Positions 26,884 through 34,761 are shown, counted from the stretch's first letter. The stretch: 64,000 bases of DNA from Bradyrhizobium sp. CB1717 (GCF_029714325.1 NZ_CP121666.1:2542001-2606000); one strand, 5' to 3'. A program made the numbers and translations. Notes: generated from the sequence alone by a model not told the origin.

Positions 26884-27555
26884 TCAGGTTTGGTCCGGAG
26901 ACCTGCGGGTCTGGGAAACCCCGAGCGCCTCGGCCTTGCGAACGAGGTCGGCCAGTGACCTAACCCCCATCTTGCGCATGACGTTTCCGCGGTGGATCTT
27001 GACCGTGATCTCGCTGAGGCCGATCAGGGCGGCGACCTGCTTGTTCATCAGGCCGGCGGTGACATGGCCCATCACCTCGCGCTCGCGCGTCGTCAGGGTC
27101 TCGTACTGGGCCCGGATGTCGTCCTTGGTCGCGGCTTCGGCGCGGTGCAGCGCATCGCGTTCGAGCGCCGCCGTCACGGCGTCGAGCATGTCCTGGTCGC
27201 GGAACGGCTTGGAGAGGAAGTCGACGGCGCCGGCCTTCATGGCGCGCACCGACATCGGAATGTCGCCATGGCCGGTCATGAAGATGATCGGATAGCTGAT
27301 GCCCTGCCGGACGAGCTGGCCCTGCAGATCGAGCCCGCTCACGCCCGGAAGGCGGACGTCCAGCACGATGCAGCCGGGGCGGTCGGGCAGCGAGCTGCCG
27401 AGCAGTTCGGCCGGCGAGCCGAACAGCCGCGTCTCGAGGCCGACGGATCGGAACAGGCTGTCGAGTGAGGCGCGGATGCCTGCATCGTCATCGACGATGA
27501 TGACGATTGCGCTGGAGGGAGGCGCCGGCGGTTGGGCCTGGTTTGGTCTTGTCAT
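26884..27555 (-). CDS. FixJ-family response regulator
   Basis: A 223-residue regulator with an N-terminal receiver (VDDDAGIRASLD, phospho-acceptor Asp66 in CIVLDVRLPG, FMTGHGDIPM, FLSKPF) and a C-terminal LuxR/FixJ DNA-binding domain at about 152-205 (LTTREREVMGHVTAG, NKQVAALIGLSEITVKIHR). This is the NodW/FixJ type. Its start overlaps the stop of the cognate kinase gene (ATGA), so the two are coupled. A palindrome at 29389-29402 beyond the kinase start is a candidate binding site. Confidence 0.93.
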   Translation of the reverse strand: MTRPNQAQPPAPPSSAIVIIVDDDAGIRASLDSLFRSVGLETRLFGSPAELLGSSLPDRPGCIVLDVRLPGVSGLDLQGQLVRQGISYPIIFMTGHGDIPMSVRAMKAGAVDFLSKPFRDQDMLDAVTAALERDALHRAEAATKDDIRAQYETLTTREREVMGHVTAGLMNKQVAALIGLSEITVKIHRGNVMRKMGVRSLADLVRKAEALGVSQTRRSPDQT

Positions 27556-29099
27556 GGCAGGGCGTGTTCTTGGCTAAATGGCAGTGTCAGGTGGAATGTC
27601 GCTCCCGAACCCGGGGTGCTCGCCACCGACAATCGGCCGCCGTGAGCTTCCACCGTCGTTCGGCAGATCGCAAGTCCCATGCCCATCCCGCCGTCCTTCG
27701 TCGTGAAGAACGGATCGAACAGGCGCGGCAGGTCGTCAGGGTGGATGCCCGGGCCGCTGTCCTGCACCGTGATCGCGAGGGTCTCGCTGTTGGCGGTGCT
27801 GACGCGCAGCGTGATGGTGCGGGAACCAGGCCGGCCCGACAACGCCTGGCCGGCATTGATCAGAAGATTGACCAGGACCTGTTGCAGCTGAATCCGGTCG
27901 CCGCGAACCGGCGACAGGTCAGGCTCCGTCTCGACGATGAGGGCGACGTCGTCCTTGGCGAGCTCGCGCGCGACCAGCGCCGTCGCCTCGTCGATGATCT
28001 CGCCGATGAGGAGCACGTCCTTTTGGGGCGAAGCCTTCTTCAGGAAGGTCCGGATGCGGGTCACGACCTCGCTGGCACGGCGGCCTTGAGCCACGACATG
28101 GCCGATCGTGGTCGCAACCTCCTTGAGGTCGGGAACGTCGCGCCGCAGCCAGCGCAAGCCGGCCTCGCCGCTGGTGACGATCGCCGCCAGCGGCTGGTTC
28201 ACCTCGTGCGCAATGGAGGCGCTGAGCTCGCCGAGGGTGGCAACGCGCGCCGCATGGGCGAGCTCGGCCTGCGCCGCGAGCAGCGCGTCTTGCGCCTGCT
28301 TGCGCTCGGTGATGTCGACGACGAAGACGAGCACGTCATGATCTCCGCCGAATCGGGGCGAAAAGGTGATCGTGAACAGCACGGGGACCTTGCGTCCGTC
28401 GAGCCGCACGAGCTCGGTCTCGCCTTCGTGAAACCGCTCTCCTTGCGCGAATGCGACCAGGGCGTCGAGGAAACTGCGATCGTTCTCGCCCAGCAGCTTG
28501 TCCACGTTCTCGATGAAGGCCGCAGAGCTGCTGGCCCCCGCCATCTTCTGCAGGGCCGGATTGACGTCGACGATCCTGGCGAGCCCGCGGGCATGCCGGA
28601 TGAAATCGGGATGTCGTGCCAGATAATCGCGCAGGTCCGCCCCGCGGCTCGGTAGCGAATCCAGCGCGGCCCGGAGCCCGCTCCAGTCTTCCTCGACGAC
28701 GCCGATCCGGGTTGCGTCGAACATCCGGCGGTATCGCTGCTCGCTCTGAACCAGCGCGCTGTGCGCGGCGTGATTCTGCAGCACCAGCAGGGTCGTGATC
28801 CCGATGGCCGCGAGGCTCACCAGCGCGCGGAGGGCAGGCGAGGCGATCGTCTGCAGACCGTGCGACGTCAGATAGGCGCTCAAGGTCAGGACGATGCAGC
28901 CGGCTGCGGCAATGATGATGTCGTTGCGCCGGTTCGTCCTCGCCGCGAGCAGGACCGCGACGACATAGAGCACCGCGACCGCGCCCTCGAGCGGCGTCAG
29001 CACGTCGACCATGAAGACCGCGAAGGCGAGGACGGCGGACCAGAACCGCAAGCCGGCGCGGCTCATGGGTGAACCCGTAGGCCGATCAAGGTTCGTCAT
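27552..29099 (-). CDS. PAS-domain sensor histidine kinase paired with the FixJ-like regulator
   Basis: Membrane kinase of 515 residues. Order: an N-terminal membrane block of three or four helices (about 15-110), a PAS-type region (about 120-265), the H-box SIAHEVNQPLAA with His298, and an ATPase domain with NLLINAGQAL, DSGPGI and GMGMGLAICR. It is paralogous to the orphan kinase at 5060-6553, including the odd spacer with DLRDYLARHPDF. The start at 29099 has no clear ribosome site; an internal ATG at 29066 is an alternative. The stop overlaps the regulator start. Confidence 0.9.
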   Translation of the reverse strand: MTNLDRPTGSPMSRAGLRFWSAVLAFAVFMVDVLTPLEGAVAVLYVVAVLLAARTNRRNDIIIAAAGCIVLTLSAYLTSHGLQTIASPALRALVSLAAIGITTLLVLQNHAAHSALVQSEQRYRRMFDATRIGVVEEDWSGLRAALDSLPSRGADLRDYLARHPDFIRHARGLARIVDVNPALQKMAGASSSAAFIENVDKLLGENDRSFLDALVAFAQGERFHEGETELVRLDGRKVPVLFTITFSPRFGGDHDVLVFVVDITERKQAQDALLAAQAELAHAARVATLGELSASIAHEVNQPLAAIVTSGEAGLRWLRRDVPDLKEVATTIGHVVAQGRRASEVVTRIRTFLKKASPQKDVLLIGEIIDEATALVARELAKDDVALIVETEPDLSPVRGDRIQLQQVLVNLLINAGQALSGRPGSRTITLRVSTANSETLAITVQDSGPGIHPDDLPRLFDPFFTTKDGGMGMGLAICRTTVEAHGGRLSVASTPGSGATFHLTLPFSQEHALP

Positions 29100-29540
29100 C
29101 GTCGCAGGCGGTGTTTCTTCTCATCGCAGCCGCGTTGATGCCGCGATTTGATCGCGTCCACAATATCCAGCCAAGTGATTTTCGTGCTCTCTTGGAAGAC
29201 CTCGTGTGAAGTTGAATCCGGCGTGAGTTCCGACAAGGGATTCCCCGGCAGAACAAGGCTGATCGGCGATCCCGCCGAACGCAGGCGCGTCAAACTATCG
29301 CAGGGCGCGCCGCACCATCGGGCTCGCACGTCCGTGGACGCAGACGAGGAGTTCCGCTCGCGCCCTCGTCCCGTGGCCGCGCTGCGATCATACCTAGGTA
29401 TGACGCGGTCAACCCGAGACCTTATCCATGCACCCGCGCGTAGAATGGAGCGCGCGGATCGCCGAACTACTCTGCTCCCATCGCATTCGGACAAGCCGGC
29501 CAGGCATTGCCGCTGCGAACTGGGACAAGGAGGCTCGACG
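29100..29540. other. 441-bp intergenic region between divergent kinase and AraC genes
   Basis: No gene is supported here. The stretch must hold the promoters for the kinase/regulator operon (leftward) and the AraC gene (rightward). The clear element seen is the 14-bp palindrome at 29389-29402; the AraC ribosome site AAGGAGG is at 29527-29533. Confidence 0.6.
29389..29402. promoter_or_regulatory. candidate operator palindrome CATACCTAGGTATG
   Basis: A perfect 14-bp palindrome in the divergent promoter region between a FixJ-like two-component operon and an AraC gene. Dimeric LuxR/FixJ-type regulators often bind such short symmetric sites, so the neighbouring response regulator is the first candidate. 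It lies 139 bp before the AraC start. Confidence 0.5.
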
Positions 29541-30395
29541 ATGTCGCTGATGATGTCATACCCGCAAACCGCCAAGGATCATGTCGCCGCCGCAATCGAC
29601 GTCTCGTCGATCGACGGCCCGCTTCTGCGGCCAACGAAGCGTTCGCCGCGCCCTGGCGAAGGGGCAATGACGCTCTCCCTCGTGCATCTGGATGTCGCGT
29701 TGGCCATCGAGGCGCCTGCGCCGGAGGTGCGAGGATCGGCCGACGGCGGGCCGAGCTTCAGGGTTTCCGCGAAACGTCTTGCGCGCGTGTCCGCCGAGTC
29801 CGATCGAAAGACGGATGCGGAGGAGGTCGCGGATCCGGTGATGCGGCGCCTCTCGGATGCACTCGCGGCCACCAAAGCCATGCACCATCCCCATTCCGCC
29901 ATCCTGGTCGACGCGTTGCGTCTGGCCATGCTGACCTGCGAGGCCAGCCGGCGGACGGTGGTCAGTCGAGGCCAGTCCGAGCCGGCCGAGGGCGACCGCG
30001 AAGGGCAGGCCTGCCGCACAGTGCGGTCGCTGCAGAAATGGCGCCTCAAGCGCGTCATGCAGTACATCGACGACAATCTGGACGCGAAGGTCACCTTGCA
30101 GCATCTGGCCGCCGTGGCCGGCCTGAGCCGGATGCATTTCGCCGCGCAGTTCCGTGCGGCTGTCGGCATGCGGCCGCACGATTATTTGCTGAAGCGGCGG
30201 ATCGAGCGAGCCCAGGAATTGCTGCAGCGGGCCGACGCCTCGCTCGTCGACATCGCCTTGACCGTCGGGTTCCAGACGCAGGCTCATTTCACGACGGTGT
30301 TCAAGCGCTTCGCCGGCGATACGCCCTATCAGTGGAGGAGTGCCCATCTCGCGCAATTCCTGCCGATGCCGCGCATCGAGGCGAGGCCGTCATGA
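29541..30395 (+). CDS. AraC-family transcriptional regulator
   Basis: A 284-residue regulator from the ATG at 29541, which has an excellent AAGGAGG 7 nt upstream. The C-terminal double helix-turn-helix is clear: LQHLAAVAGLSRMHFAAQFR, LVDIALTVGFQTQAHFTTVF and DTPYQWRSAH. The N-terminal 170 residues lack the sensory region seen in the paralogue at 21659-22657 and look largely unstructured, so ligand sensing is doubtful. Its stop overlaps the next small ORF (ATGA). Confidence 0.88.
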   Translation: MSLMMSYPQTAKDHVAAAIDVSSIDGPLLRPTKRSPRPGEGAMTLSLVHLDVALAIEAPAPEVRGSADGGPSFRVSAKRLARVSAESDRKTDAEEVADPVMRRLSDALAATKAMHHPHSAILVDALRLAMLTCEASRRTVVSRGQSEPAEGDREGQACRTVRSLQKWRLKRVMQYIDDNLDAKVTLQHLAAVAGLSRMHFAAQFRAAVGMRPHDYLLKRRIERAQELLQRADASLVDIALTVGFQTQAHFTTVFKRFAGDTPYQWRSAHLAQFLPMPRIEARPS

Positions 30396-30721
30396 GCAGC
30401 CTCGGCATTCAAGCCCTGTTGCTTTCACTGCTCGGCATTCACTCGGCCCTGACGCACCACGAGATCATGGGACTATTGGCGATCGCCCGCGGTCTCGGCG
30501 CCTCCTATCGTTTCGCATCCTCGGAGCCCGGAGCAGGCGTCTTCTACGGTCGCGTCACTCTCAGCTTCTGCAGGTTCGTCGCCGGCGTCATCGCGCGTTA
30601 TGCATCGATGGAGTCGTTGATCGACCTGTCCGGGCTCGACGCCGTCGCGCTCGCCAGGGGAATGGGTTGCGCGGGGCAGTGCGTCGGGCCCAGGGCGCGC
30701 CGGGGTGCTACGCCCGAGTAG
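30392..30721 (+). CDS. small protein coupled to the AraC gene, unknown function
   Basis: A 109-residue protein beginning MSSLGIQALLLSLLGIHSAL, whose start overlaps the AraC stop codon (ATGA). The N-terminus is hydrophobic, and a Cys pair occurs near the end (GMGCAGQC). I do not recognise a family. The coupling argues that it is translated, but codon-level support is modest. Confidence 0.5.
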   Translation: MSSLGIQALLLSLLGIHSALTHHEIMGLLAIARGLGASYRFASSEPGAGVFYGRVTLSFCRFVAGVIARYASMESLIDLSGLDAVALARGMGCAGQCVGPRARRGATPE

Positions 30722-30783
30722 GAACTCTTGCGAACCGTCGATGCTTGAATCCGCGGGCCAGGGTCGCCGCCGATCGCTGGCCC

Positions 30784-30829
30784 GCACGGCCCGCCTCCAA
30801 GCCCCCATACCCCCCAGGGCGGGCCGTGC
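30784..30829 (+). promoter_or_regulatory. long GC-rich stem-loop before the DUF2934 gene
   Basis: A 12-bp perfect stem (GCACGGCCCGCC at 30784-30795, GGCGGGCCGTGC at 30818-30829) with a 22-nt C-rich loop. It ends 7 nt before the GAGGAG ribosome site of the DUF2934 gene. No T-tract follows, so it may be a structured leader rather than a terminator, or the end of the AraC transcript. Confidence 0.45.
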
Positions 30830-30842
30830 TTCACACGAGGAG

Positions 30843-31010
30843 ATGCAATTGTCCGAGCCGACCGAGCAAGAGATCAGAGAACGTGCGCACCGCTTGTGGG
30901 AGCAGGCCGGTAAGCCCGAAGGCCGTGAGGAAGCGTTTTGGCGCGCGGCCGAGCAGGAGCTGCGCAACGAGGACAAGTCCGACACACAGCGGACGCCGGA
31001 TACGCTGTGA
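30843..31010 (+). CDS. DUF2934 protein
   Basis: A 55-residue protein dominated by the DUF2934 motif EIRERAHRLWEQAGKPEGRE followed by EAFWRAAEQEL, a short helical domain of unknown function common in Rhizobiales. The start is ambiguous: GAGGAG at 30837-30842 abuts the ATG at 30843 but is ideally placed for the TTG at 30849. Its stop overlaps the GTG of the Cys-rich gene. Confidence 0.75.
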   Translation: MQLSEPTEQEIRERAHRLWEQAGKPEGREEAFWRAAEQELRNEDKSDTQRTPDTL

Positions 31011-31192
31011 CCGACAAGACGTGCCCATTCTGCCAGGGTCTGGGATGGGTCTGCGAAAACCATCCGCTCCGGGTCTGGAGCGAAAAGCTCGGCGGCTGCC
31101 GCTGCGGCGAGGGCATGCCTTGCACCTGCAACACGACCGAAGATCCCGAAACGAGGGTGGTGATCGTCGAAGCCGACACGACGTGGCACTAG
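31007..31192 (+). CDS. small Cys-rich putative metal-binding protein
   Basis: A 61-residue protein with eight cysteines and one nearby His: CPFCQGLGWVCENH near the N-terminus and CRCGEGMPCTC in the middle. The paired CxxC and CxC spacing suggests one or two zinc sites. It starts at a GTG that overlaps the stop of the DUF2934 gene (GTGA), so the two are coupled. Function unknown; similar small proteins occur beside DUF2934 genes in related bacteria as far as I recall. Confidence 0.7.
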   Translation: MTDKTCPFCQGLGWVCENHPLRVWSEKLGGCRCGEGMPCTCNTTEDPETRVVIVEADTTWH

Positions 31193-31357
31193 GCGGCGCC
31201 CGTCGCTTCCATGCTGCTCCGCTGCCGAGGCTTGAGTTTCGCTTCGCCCCATCCGTCCCCGCGAACTGCATCTCAGGGAACAGAACTCGGCGGAAAAGAC
31301 TTGTGTGTCTGAACAGCACGGGTTCTGAAACAACCTCTTCCTACGGCAGTGTTCGCA

Positions 31358-31633
31358 GTGGACGAGCAGCAGAAGATCGAGCGCCAGATCGAATTCGCAA
31401 CGCGAGCGGCCGCGCTCGTCAAGGACGAGACCACGGGACAGCGCTTCAGAAGCTTCGCGGAGGAGCTGAAGCGAAAGCTTTTTCGCATGATGCGGCGCGG
31501 CGAGGTACGCGCGCGTGCGTACGAGCTCTGGGAGCAGGCCGGCCGACCGACCGATCGTGACCTGGACTTCTGGCTCGAAGCGGAGCGCCAGATCGAGGCG
31601 GAACGCGAGGAGAGGAAGGGCTCGGGCGCCTGA
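31358..31633 (+). CDS. DUF2934-like protein
   Basis: A 91-residue helical protein. The first half (DEQQKIERQIEFATRAAALV and a basic stretch ELKRKLFRMMRR) precedes a DUF2934-like motif RARAYELWEQAGRPTDRDLD followed by FWLEAERQI. This is a second copy of the domain found at 30843-31010. The start is uncertain: GTG at 31358 or GTG at 31349, neither with a good ribosome site. Confidence 0.65.
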   Translation: MDEQQKIERQIEFATRAAALVKDETTGQRFRSFAEELKRKLFRMMRRGEVRARAYELWEQAGRPTDRDLDFWLEAERQIEAEREERKGSGA

Positions 31634-31706
31634 TCCCTTCGACAGCTGCCGGCTCCAGGCGATATCGGCCGCAGGCCGCATCGCAGGCTTCGTTCGCCGT
31701 TTCCCT

Positions 31707-31820
31707 GGCGAGAAAAAAGCCGCCGGGTTCTTCGCCCTGGCGGCTTCGAAAAGTCCTTAAGCTGTTGATCGCCTCCGCAGCCTCGTGCGTACCGCCGTTA
31801 CCTTGTTTGCGGCCATGCTC
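31707..31820 (+). repeat. intergenic repeat unit A, copy 1
   Basis: A 114-nt segment repeated at 33096-33207 in the same orientation. The last 39 nt (31782-31820) are identical in both copies. It begins with a hairpin (AAGCCGCC 31717-31724 with GGCGGCTT 31739-31746). A 45-nt unit B follows directly. Confidence 0.8.
31717..31746 (-). terminator. intrinsic terminator for the lipoprotein gene
   Basis: An 8-bp stem (31717-31724 with 31739-31746) that can extend inward by three G-C pairs. On the minus strand it is followed by a run of T (the A-run at 31713-31718), so it would end transcription of the lipoprotein gene, whose stop lies 237 nt away. Confidence 0.6.
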
Positions 31821-31825
31821 TGTCA

Positions 31826-31870
31826 GTGTAGGCGAGGGCGTGTGATTCTGCTGTGATCTGAAGCACACAG
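31826..31870 (+). repeat. intergenic repeat unit B, copy 1, with a CRP-like dyad
   Basis: A 45-nt unit ending in CTGTGATCTGAAGCACACAG (31851-31870). The same 20 bases occur at 32996-33015. The dyad TGTGA-N6-(G)CACA resembles a CRP/FNR-family site, but this is only a resemblance. Confidence 0.7.
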
Positions 31871-31982
31871 TGGAAATGATGATGGAGGCTCTGCGGATAC
31901 GCGAGGGTTCGCCTCGGCATTGCAAGATCAAACAGTTTCGCAAGATTTGAAAGGGACGGAGCTCGTTGCCGAAGGTCTTTCG

Positions 31983-32915
31983 TCAACGCGGCCCATATTT
32001 GTTGCGCAGGTAGTCCGAGGCCTGCTGTCGCTCGGCGAGCGTGAGTTCGCGTCCGTAGATCAGCAGCGCGAAGATATCGCCATTGAAGAACCAGTCCGGC
32101 ACATCCGGACCGCTGGGTCCGAAGAACGGCGTGCCGCCGATCAGCAGCTGGCCACTGGCGCTCAACGGCCCGGGATCGGTGCGGCCGTGGAAGGCTGAAT
32201 GAGGAGAGCCCGCGTCAAGGCTTGCCACATCCATGCCGCCGCGCCGACCGGATTGCGCGACGATCAGGACGGGCTGTTCGGCTGGCCTTGGCGCGAAAGA
32301 GTCGACGTCGAAGTCGTAATGGCTGTGACGGATCACGCTGTCGAACAGCCAGCCCAGGTGGAGAACCGTACCCCCGGTACATCCCGTGCCACCGAAGGCA
32401 GCCTGACATCCGGACCCCGAGGTCATCAGGAAGTAGTTGTTGAGCCGCGGGCCGGGGCGCCGCACCACCACCGCCAGGATCGAATAGGGCGTTCCCGTGA
32501 GACTGAGCGGCGGCACGCCCGGCCGAAAATCGCTTGCCCCATAGGCGCACCTGCCGCTGTCGGCCGCACAGCGCAAACCGGTGTGCGGGCGGGGACCGGT
32601 CGGGGTCGTGAACGTCGTGGTCACCGGGCTGCCCTTGAAGCCAAGCTGCGCCAGCGCCGCACGATCGCCGCCCCGTATATCGTTCCAGCGAGCGACGCGG
32701 CCAGCCCCATCGAGCACCAGCGAGCCGTCGCCCTCGAGCCACAGCAGCAGCCCGGCGGAGGGCGGAGCGCCGACGTTCGGTGCGGGGCCGGGTTGCCGAA
32801 ACGGAAAGGTGACGAGGTGCGGCAGCGCACATCCCGCGAGCGCGACCAGCGCTGCCGCGGCGGCGAGCCATGACGCCACTGTCCTTCTGCCACAACGATG
32901 ATCGCCATCGCTCAT
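31983..32915 (-). CDS. lipoprotein with a lectin-like (LamG/concanavalin) fold
   Basis: A 310-residue protein with a lipobox ALAGC (Cys29) after a hydrophobic signal, so it should be anchored to a membrane by lipid. The mature part looks like a concanavalin/LamG-type beta sandwich: PSAGLLLWLEGDGSLVLDG, the middle WNDIRGGDRAALAQ, and the C-terminal FNGDIFALLIYGRELTLAER. It probably binds a glycan or surface polymer; no catalytic motif is recognised. I chose the ATG at 32915, which has GGAGG 7 nt upstream. Repeat units flank the gene on both sides. Confidence 0.8.
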   Translation of the reverse strand: MSDGDHRCGRRTVASWLAAAAALVALAGCALPHLVTFPFRQPGPAPNVGAPPSAGLLLWLEGDGSLVLDGAGRVARWNDIRGGDRAALAQLGFKGSPVTTTFTTPTGPRPHTGLRCAADSGRCAYGASDFRPGVPPLSLTGTPYSILAVVVRRPGPRLNNYFLMTSGSGCQAAFGGTGCTGGTVLHLGWLFDSVIRHSHYDFDVDSFAPRPAEQPVLIVAQSGRRGGMDVASLDAGSPHSAFHGRTDPGPLSASGQLLIGGTPFFGPSGPDVPDWFFNGDIFALLIYGRELTLAERQQASDYLRNKYGPR

Positions 32916-32970
32916 CGACAACCCTCCGGGATGAAATACAATGTTAGCGTGTATTGACGAATGGAGCGGG

Positions 32971-33015
32971 GTGTAGGCTAAGGCGCGTAATCTTGCTGTG
33001 ATCTGAAGCACACAG
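32971..33015 (+). repeat. intergenic repeat unit B, copy 2
   Basis: A 45-nt unit with about six mismatches to 31826-31870 and an identical 20-nt dyad at 32996-33015. It lies 55 bp upstream of the lipoprotein start on the opposite side, where it could affect that promoter. Confidence 0.7.
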
Positions 33016-33095
33016 CCCGCAGGATGGGCATAGGATTGGTTGATGTGGGGAAAAGCGGTAGCGCTCCCCCGCTACCAATTGCACTTGACTGTGCA

Positions 33096-33207
33096 GGCGA
33101 GAAGAAAGCCGCCGGGTTCTTCACGCTGGCGGCTTCGAATAGTCCATAGCTGTCGATCGCTCTACAGTCTCGTGCGTACCGCCGTTACCTTGTTTGCGGC
33201 CATGCTC
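33096..33207 (+). repeat. intergenic repeat unit A, copy 2
   Basis: A 112-nt segment homologous to 31707-31820. It includes the hairpin with GCCGCC and GGCGGC arms and the identical 39 nt at 33169-33207. A diverged unit B follows at 33213-33257, so the A-B order is conserved. Confidence 0.8.
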
Positions 33208-33212
33208 GGTCT

Positions 33213-33257
33213 TTGTAGGGGGAAATACTCGATCTTGCAGTGACCTGCTTCACACAA
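33213..33257 (+). repeat. intergenic repeat unit B, copy 3 (diverged)
   Basis: It matches the other B units loosely: GATCTTGCAGTGACCTGCTT then CACACA, against AATCTTGCTGTGATCTGAAG then CACACA. Its dyad AGTGA-N6-TCACA is nearer to the CRP consensus than in the other copies. Confidence 0.55.
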
Positions 33258-34066
33258 TGGGACTGGATCCTCCCGTCGGGCAAAACACCCGATACCCCCG
33301 TCAACCCCTCTCCGTAAAAATATTCCACTTTACCGAAATTCGGATTTGTCGTATTTGTCGCCCATCCCGGCTCATCCTTGAGGGGCGATCATGAGGTCGT
33401 CGTTTTCGCGAGCCGGGCTTGCGGTGGACGCGGCAGCGTCGGGCGCGAAAGGTGCGGGCAGGGAGGGTAGTCCCCGGTGAGCCCGCGGCCGCGCGCGGAC
33501 GAACGGCGCTGTCAGGTTCGTCTCGTCTGTAAGTTTCCGGCTTCGTCGACGGGGCTGGGAATACTGCGGTGGAAATGGCGGGCCGCGCGTACGGCAAAAC
33601 CGTGTGGTCCTGGCCGTCGTTGCTACGGTCAAGCTCTTGCGGATGCGGTGATCGCGTCAACCGGCGCGATGCTGGTGAATTTCGCGGGAGTGAGGGAGGC
33701 CAGAATGAACTCGGCTCCCGGGAGAGCGCGGCATAAGCCGTCCAACCATCGCGCAGGGAAGGCCGAGTGATTGGCTCCACCTGTATGCTGCTGTGCGGTT
33801 CCTTTGCGCTACATCTTCGCGCAGCAGACCGCGGGTGCGAGGTCGGCACCCGGCCTTCCCTGCGCCCTCTTGGCTAGAGAGGGTGGAGAGACCAAGCAAA
33901 GCTCGGGCGAATTCAGCCGCGAGAATGCAGCACTGCGTCTGGCGAGCGCGGCGCAGGCCGCCCCGGCGACGATCAAGAGAACGAGAGATGTGAGCGATCT
34001 CACACGGGGATCTCGAGTCCTGCACTAGTCAGAGCTTCGACTCTTTTCGAACCAACGGAGGTTCGC
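33258..34066. other. gene-free 0.8-kb stretch, degenerate dispersed repeat
   Basis: No reading frame here has a credible start, ribosome site and protein-like composition. The sequence resembles the non-coding repeats scattered through Bradyrhizobium-type genomes (recollection, not checked), including a GGCACCCGGCCTTCCCTGCG stretch. It contains the inverted repeat at 33751-33865. The ribosome site of the small gene at 34067 is at its right edge. Confidence 0.55.
33751..33865. repeat. 115-bp element bounded by a 15-bp perfect inverted repeat
   Basis: GCGCAGGGAAGGCCG at 33751-33765 pairs perfectly with CGGCCTTCCCTGCGC at 33851-33865; pairing continues for three more bases after one mismatch. 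The inner 85 nt have no gene. It has the look of a palindromic miniature element or remnant. Confidence 0.65.
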
Positions 34067-34279
34067 ATGAAGCTCCTGATGATCTCTGCCTTGGCCGCGC
34101 TGACAGCTGTCGTGGCCGCGTCGAATATGCCGCGATTGCATCCGTTGCCGATGAATAGCACATCGGGGGCAGGGATGCCTTCGGTGCAAGAGATGCAAAG
34201 GCAGGCGCAACAGGGCGGGCTTCCGGTTCAAGAGCTCGCAGATCGATCTCTTGTGTTCCCAGGGGGAACGCAGCCGTAG
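34067..34279 (+). CDS. small exported protein, unknown function
   Basis: A 70-residue protein with a signal-like N-terminus (MKLLMISALAALTAVVAAS) and a short polar mature part containing PSVQEMQRQAQQGGLPVQEL. GGAGG lies 5 nt before the ATG, which supports translation. No cysteines, no recognised family. It stands alone at the right edge of the gene-free repeat stretch. Confidence 0.65.
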   Translation: MKLLMISALAALTAVVAASNMPRLHPLPMNSTSGAGMPSVQEMQRQAQQGGLPVQELADRSLVFPGGTQP

Positions 34280-34382
34280 AGACAATCCTGCTGTCGCGTC
34301 TCATCCGGGCGGCTCGCATGTCCTCGAACAGTCCGCCATGCGGCTGGTCGAGTCGCGCGTGCCCGCAATTGCACGCGCGGTC

Positions 34383-34616
34383 TCAAGGACTGAGGAAAAT
34401 CGGGTTGATCCCGTTGGGATTGCCGGGCAGCCCCAGGGATGTAAGCTGGTAGACGTCGGCTTGAAGGATAACCAGGAACAGCGCCAACACGACGACGATG
34501 TAGATGAGCAGTGGCGATGCGCCTTGCGTGTCGGGATCGCGATTTCGCGGCGGCAGCGCGCGAAAGTGCCACAACCGCGAGATGAATTGCAGATAGTCTC
34601 TCGGGTGCAGTTGCAT
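34383..34616 (-). CDS. small single-pass membrane protein, unknown function
   Basis: A 77-residue protein with a basic N-terminus and one hydrophobic helix (LLIYIVVVLALFLVILQAD) ending in a Gly/Pro/Asn tail. The ATG at 34616 has GAGG 6 nt upstream; an upstream ATG at 34673 has weaker support. It is divergent from the WD40/cytochrome gene, with 145 bp between. No family is recognised. Confidence 0.6.
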   Translation of the reverse strand: MQLHPRDYLQFISRLWHFRALPPRNRDPDTQGASPLLIYIVVVLALFLVILQADVYQLTSLGLPGNPNGINPIFLSP

Positions 34617-34761
34617 AGTCGGCCTCGGTCTCTGAGGCGCCGCTGGCGAGACTGCGACCAGGTTGATCGCCATTCAAGGCGCCGCTTGTCGCACCAGGAA
34701 CCGGATACGAGCTGCGCTCGTTGAGCTGGATCAAAGGGGGGCGTTTTTGCCCAAAGGGCCA

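Noticed and set aside
25326..26963. A 545-codon plus-strand frame opposite the FUSC and receiver genes
   Set aside because: Composition rich in Arg, Asp and Gly with no domain; it crosses two genes with clear function on the other strand.
31707..33257. CRISPR array made of the A-B repeats
   Set aside because: Units are long, unequal in number and irregularly spaced, with a gene between them and no cas genes in the window.
33301..34025. Overlapping minus-strand frames of 120-180 codons in the gene-free stretch
   Set aside because: No ribosome sites, Arg/Ser/Pro-rich, and they overlap a repeat-like region; treated as non-coding.
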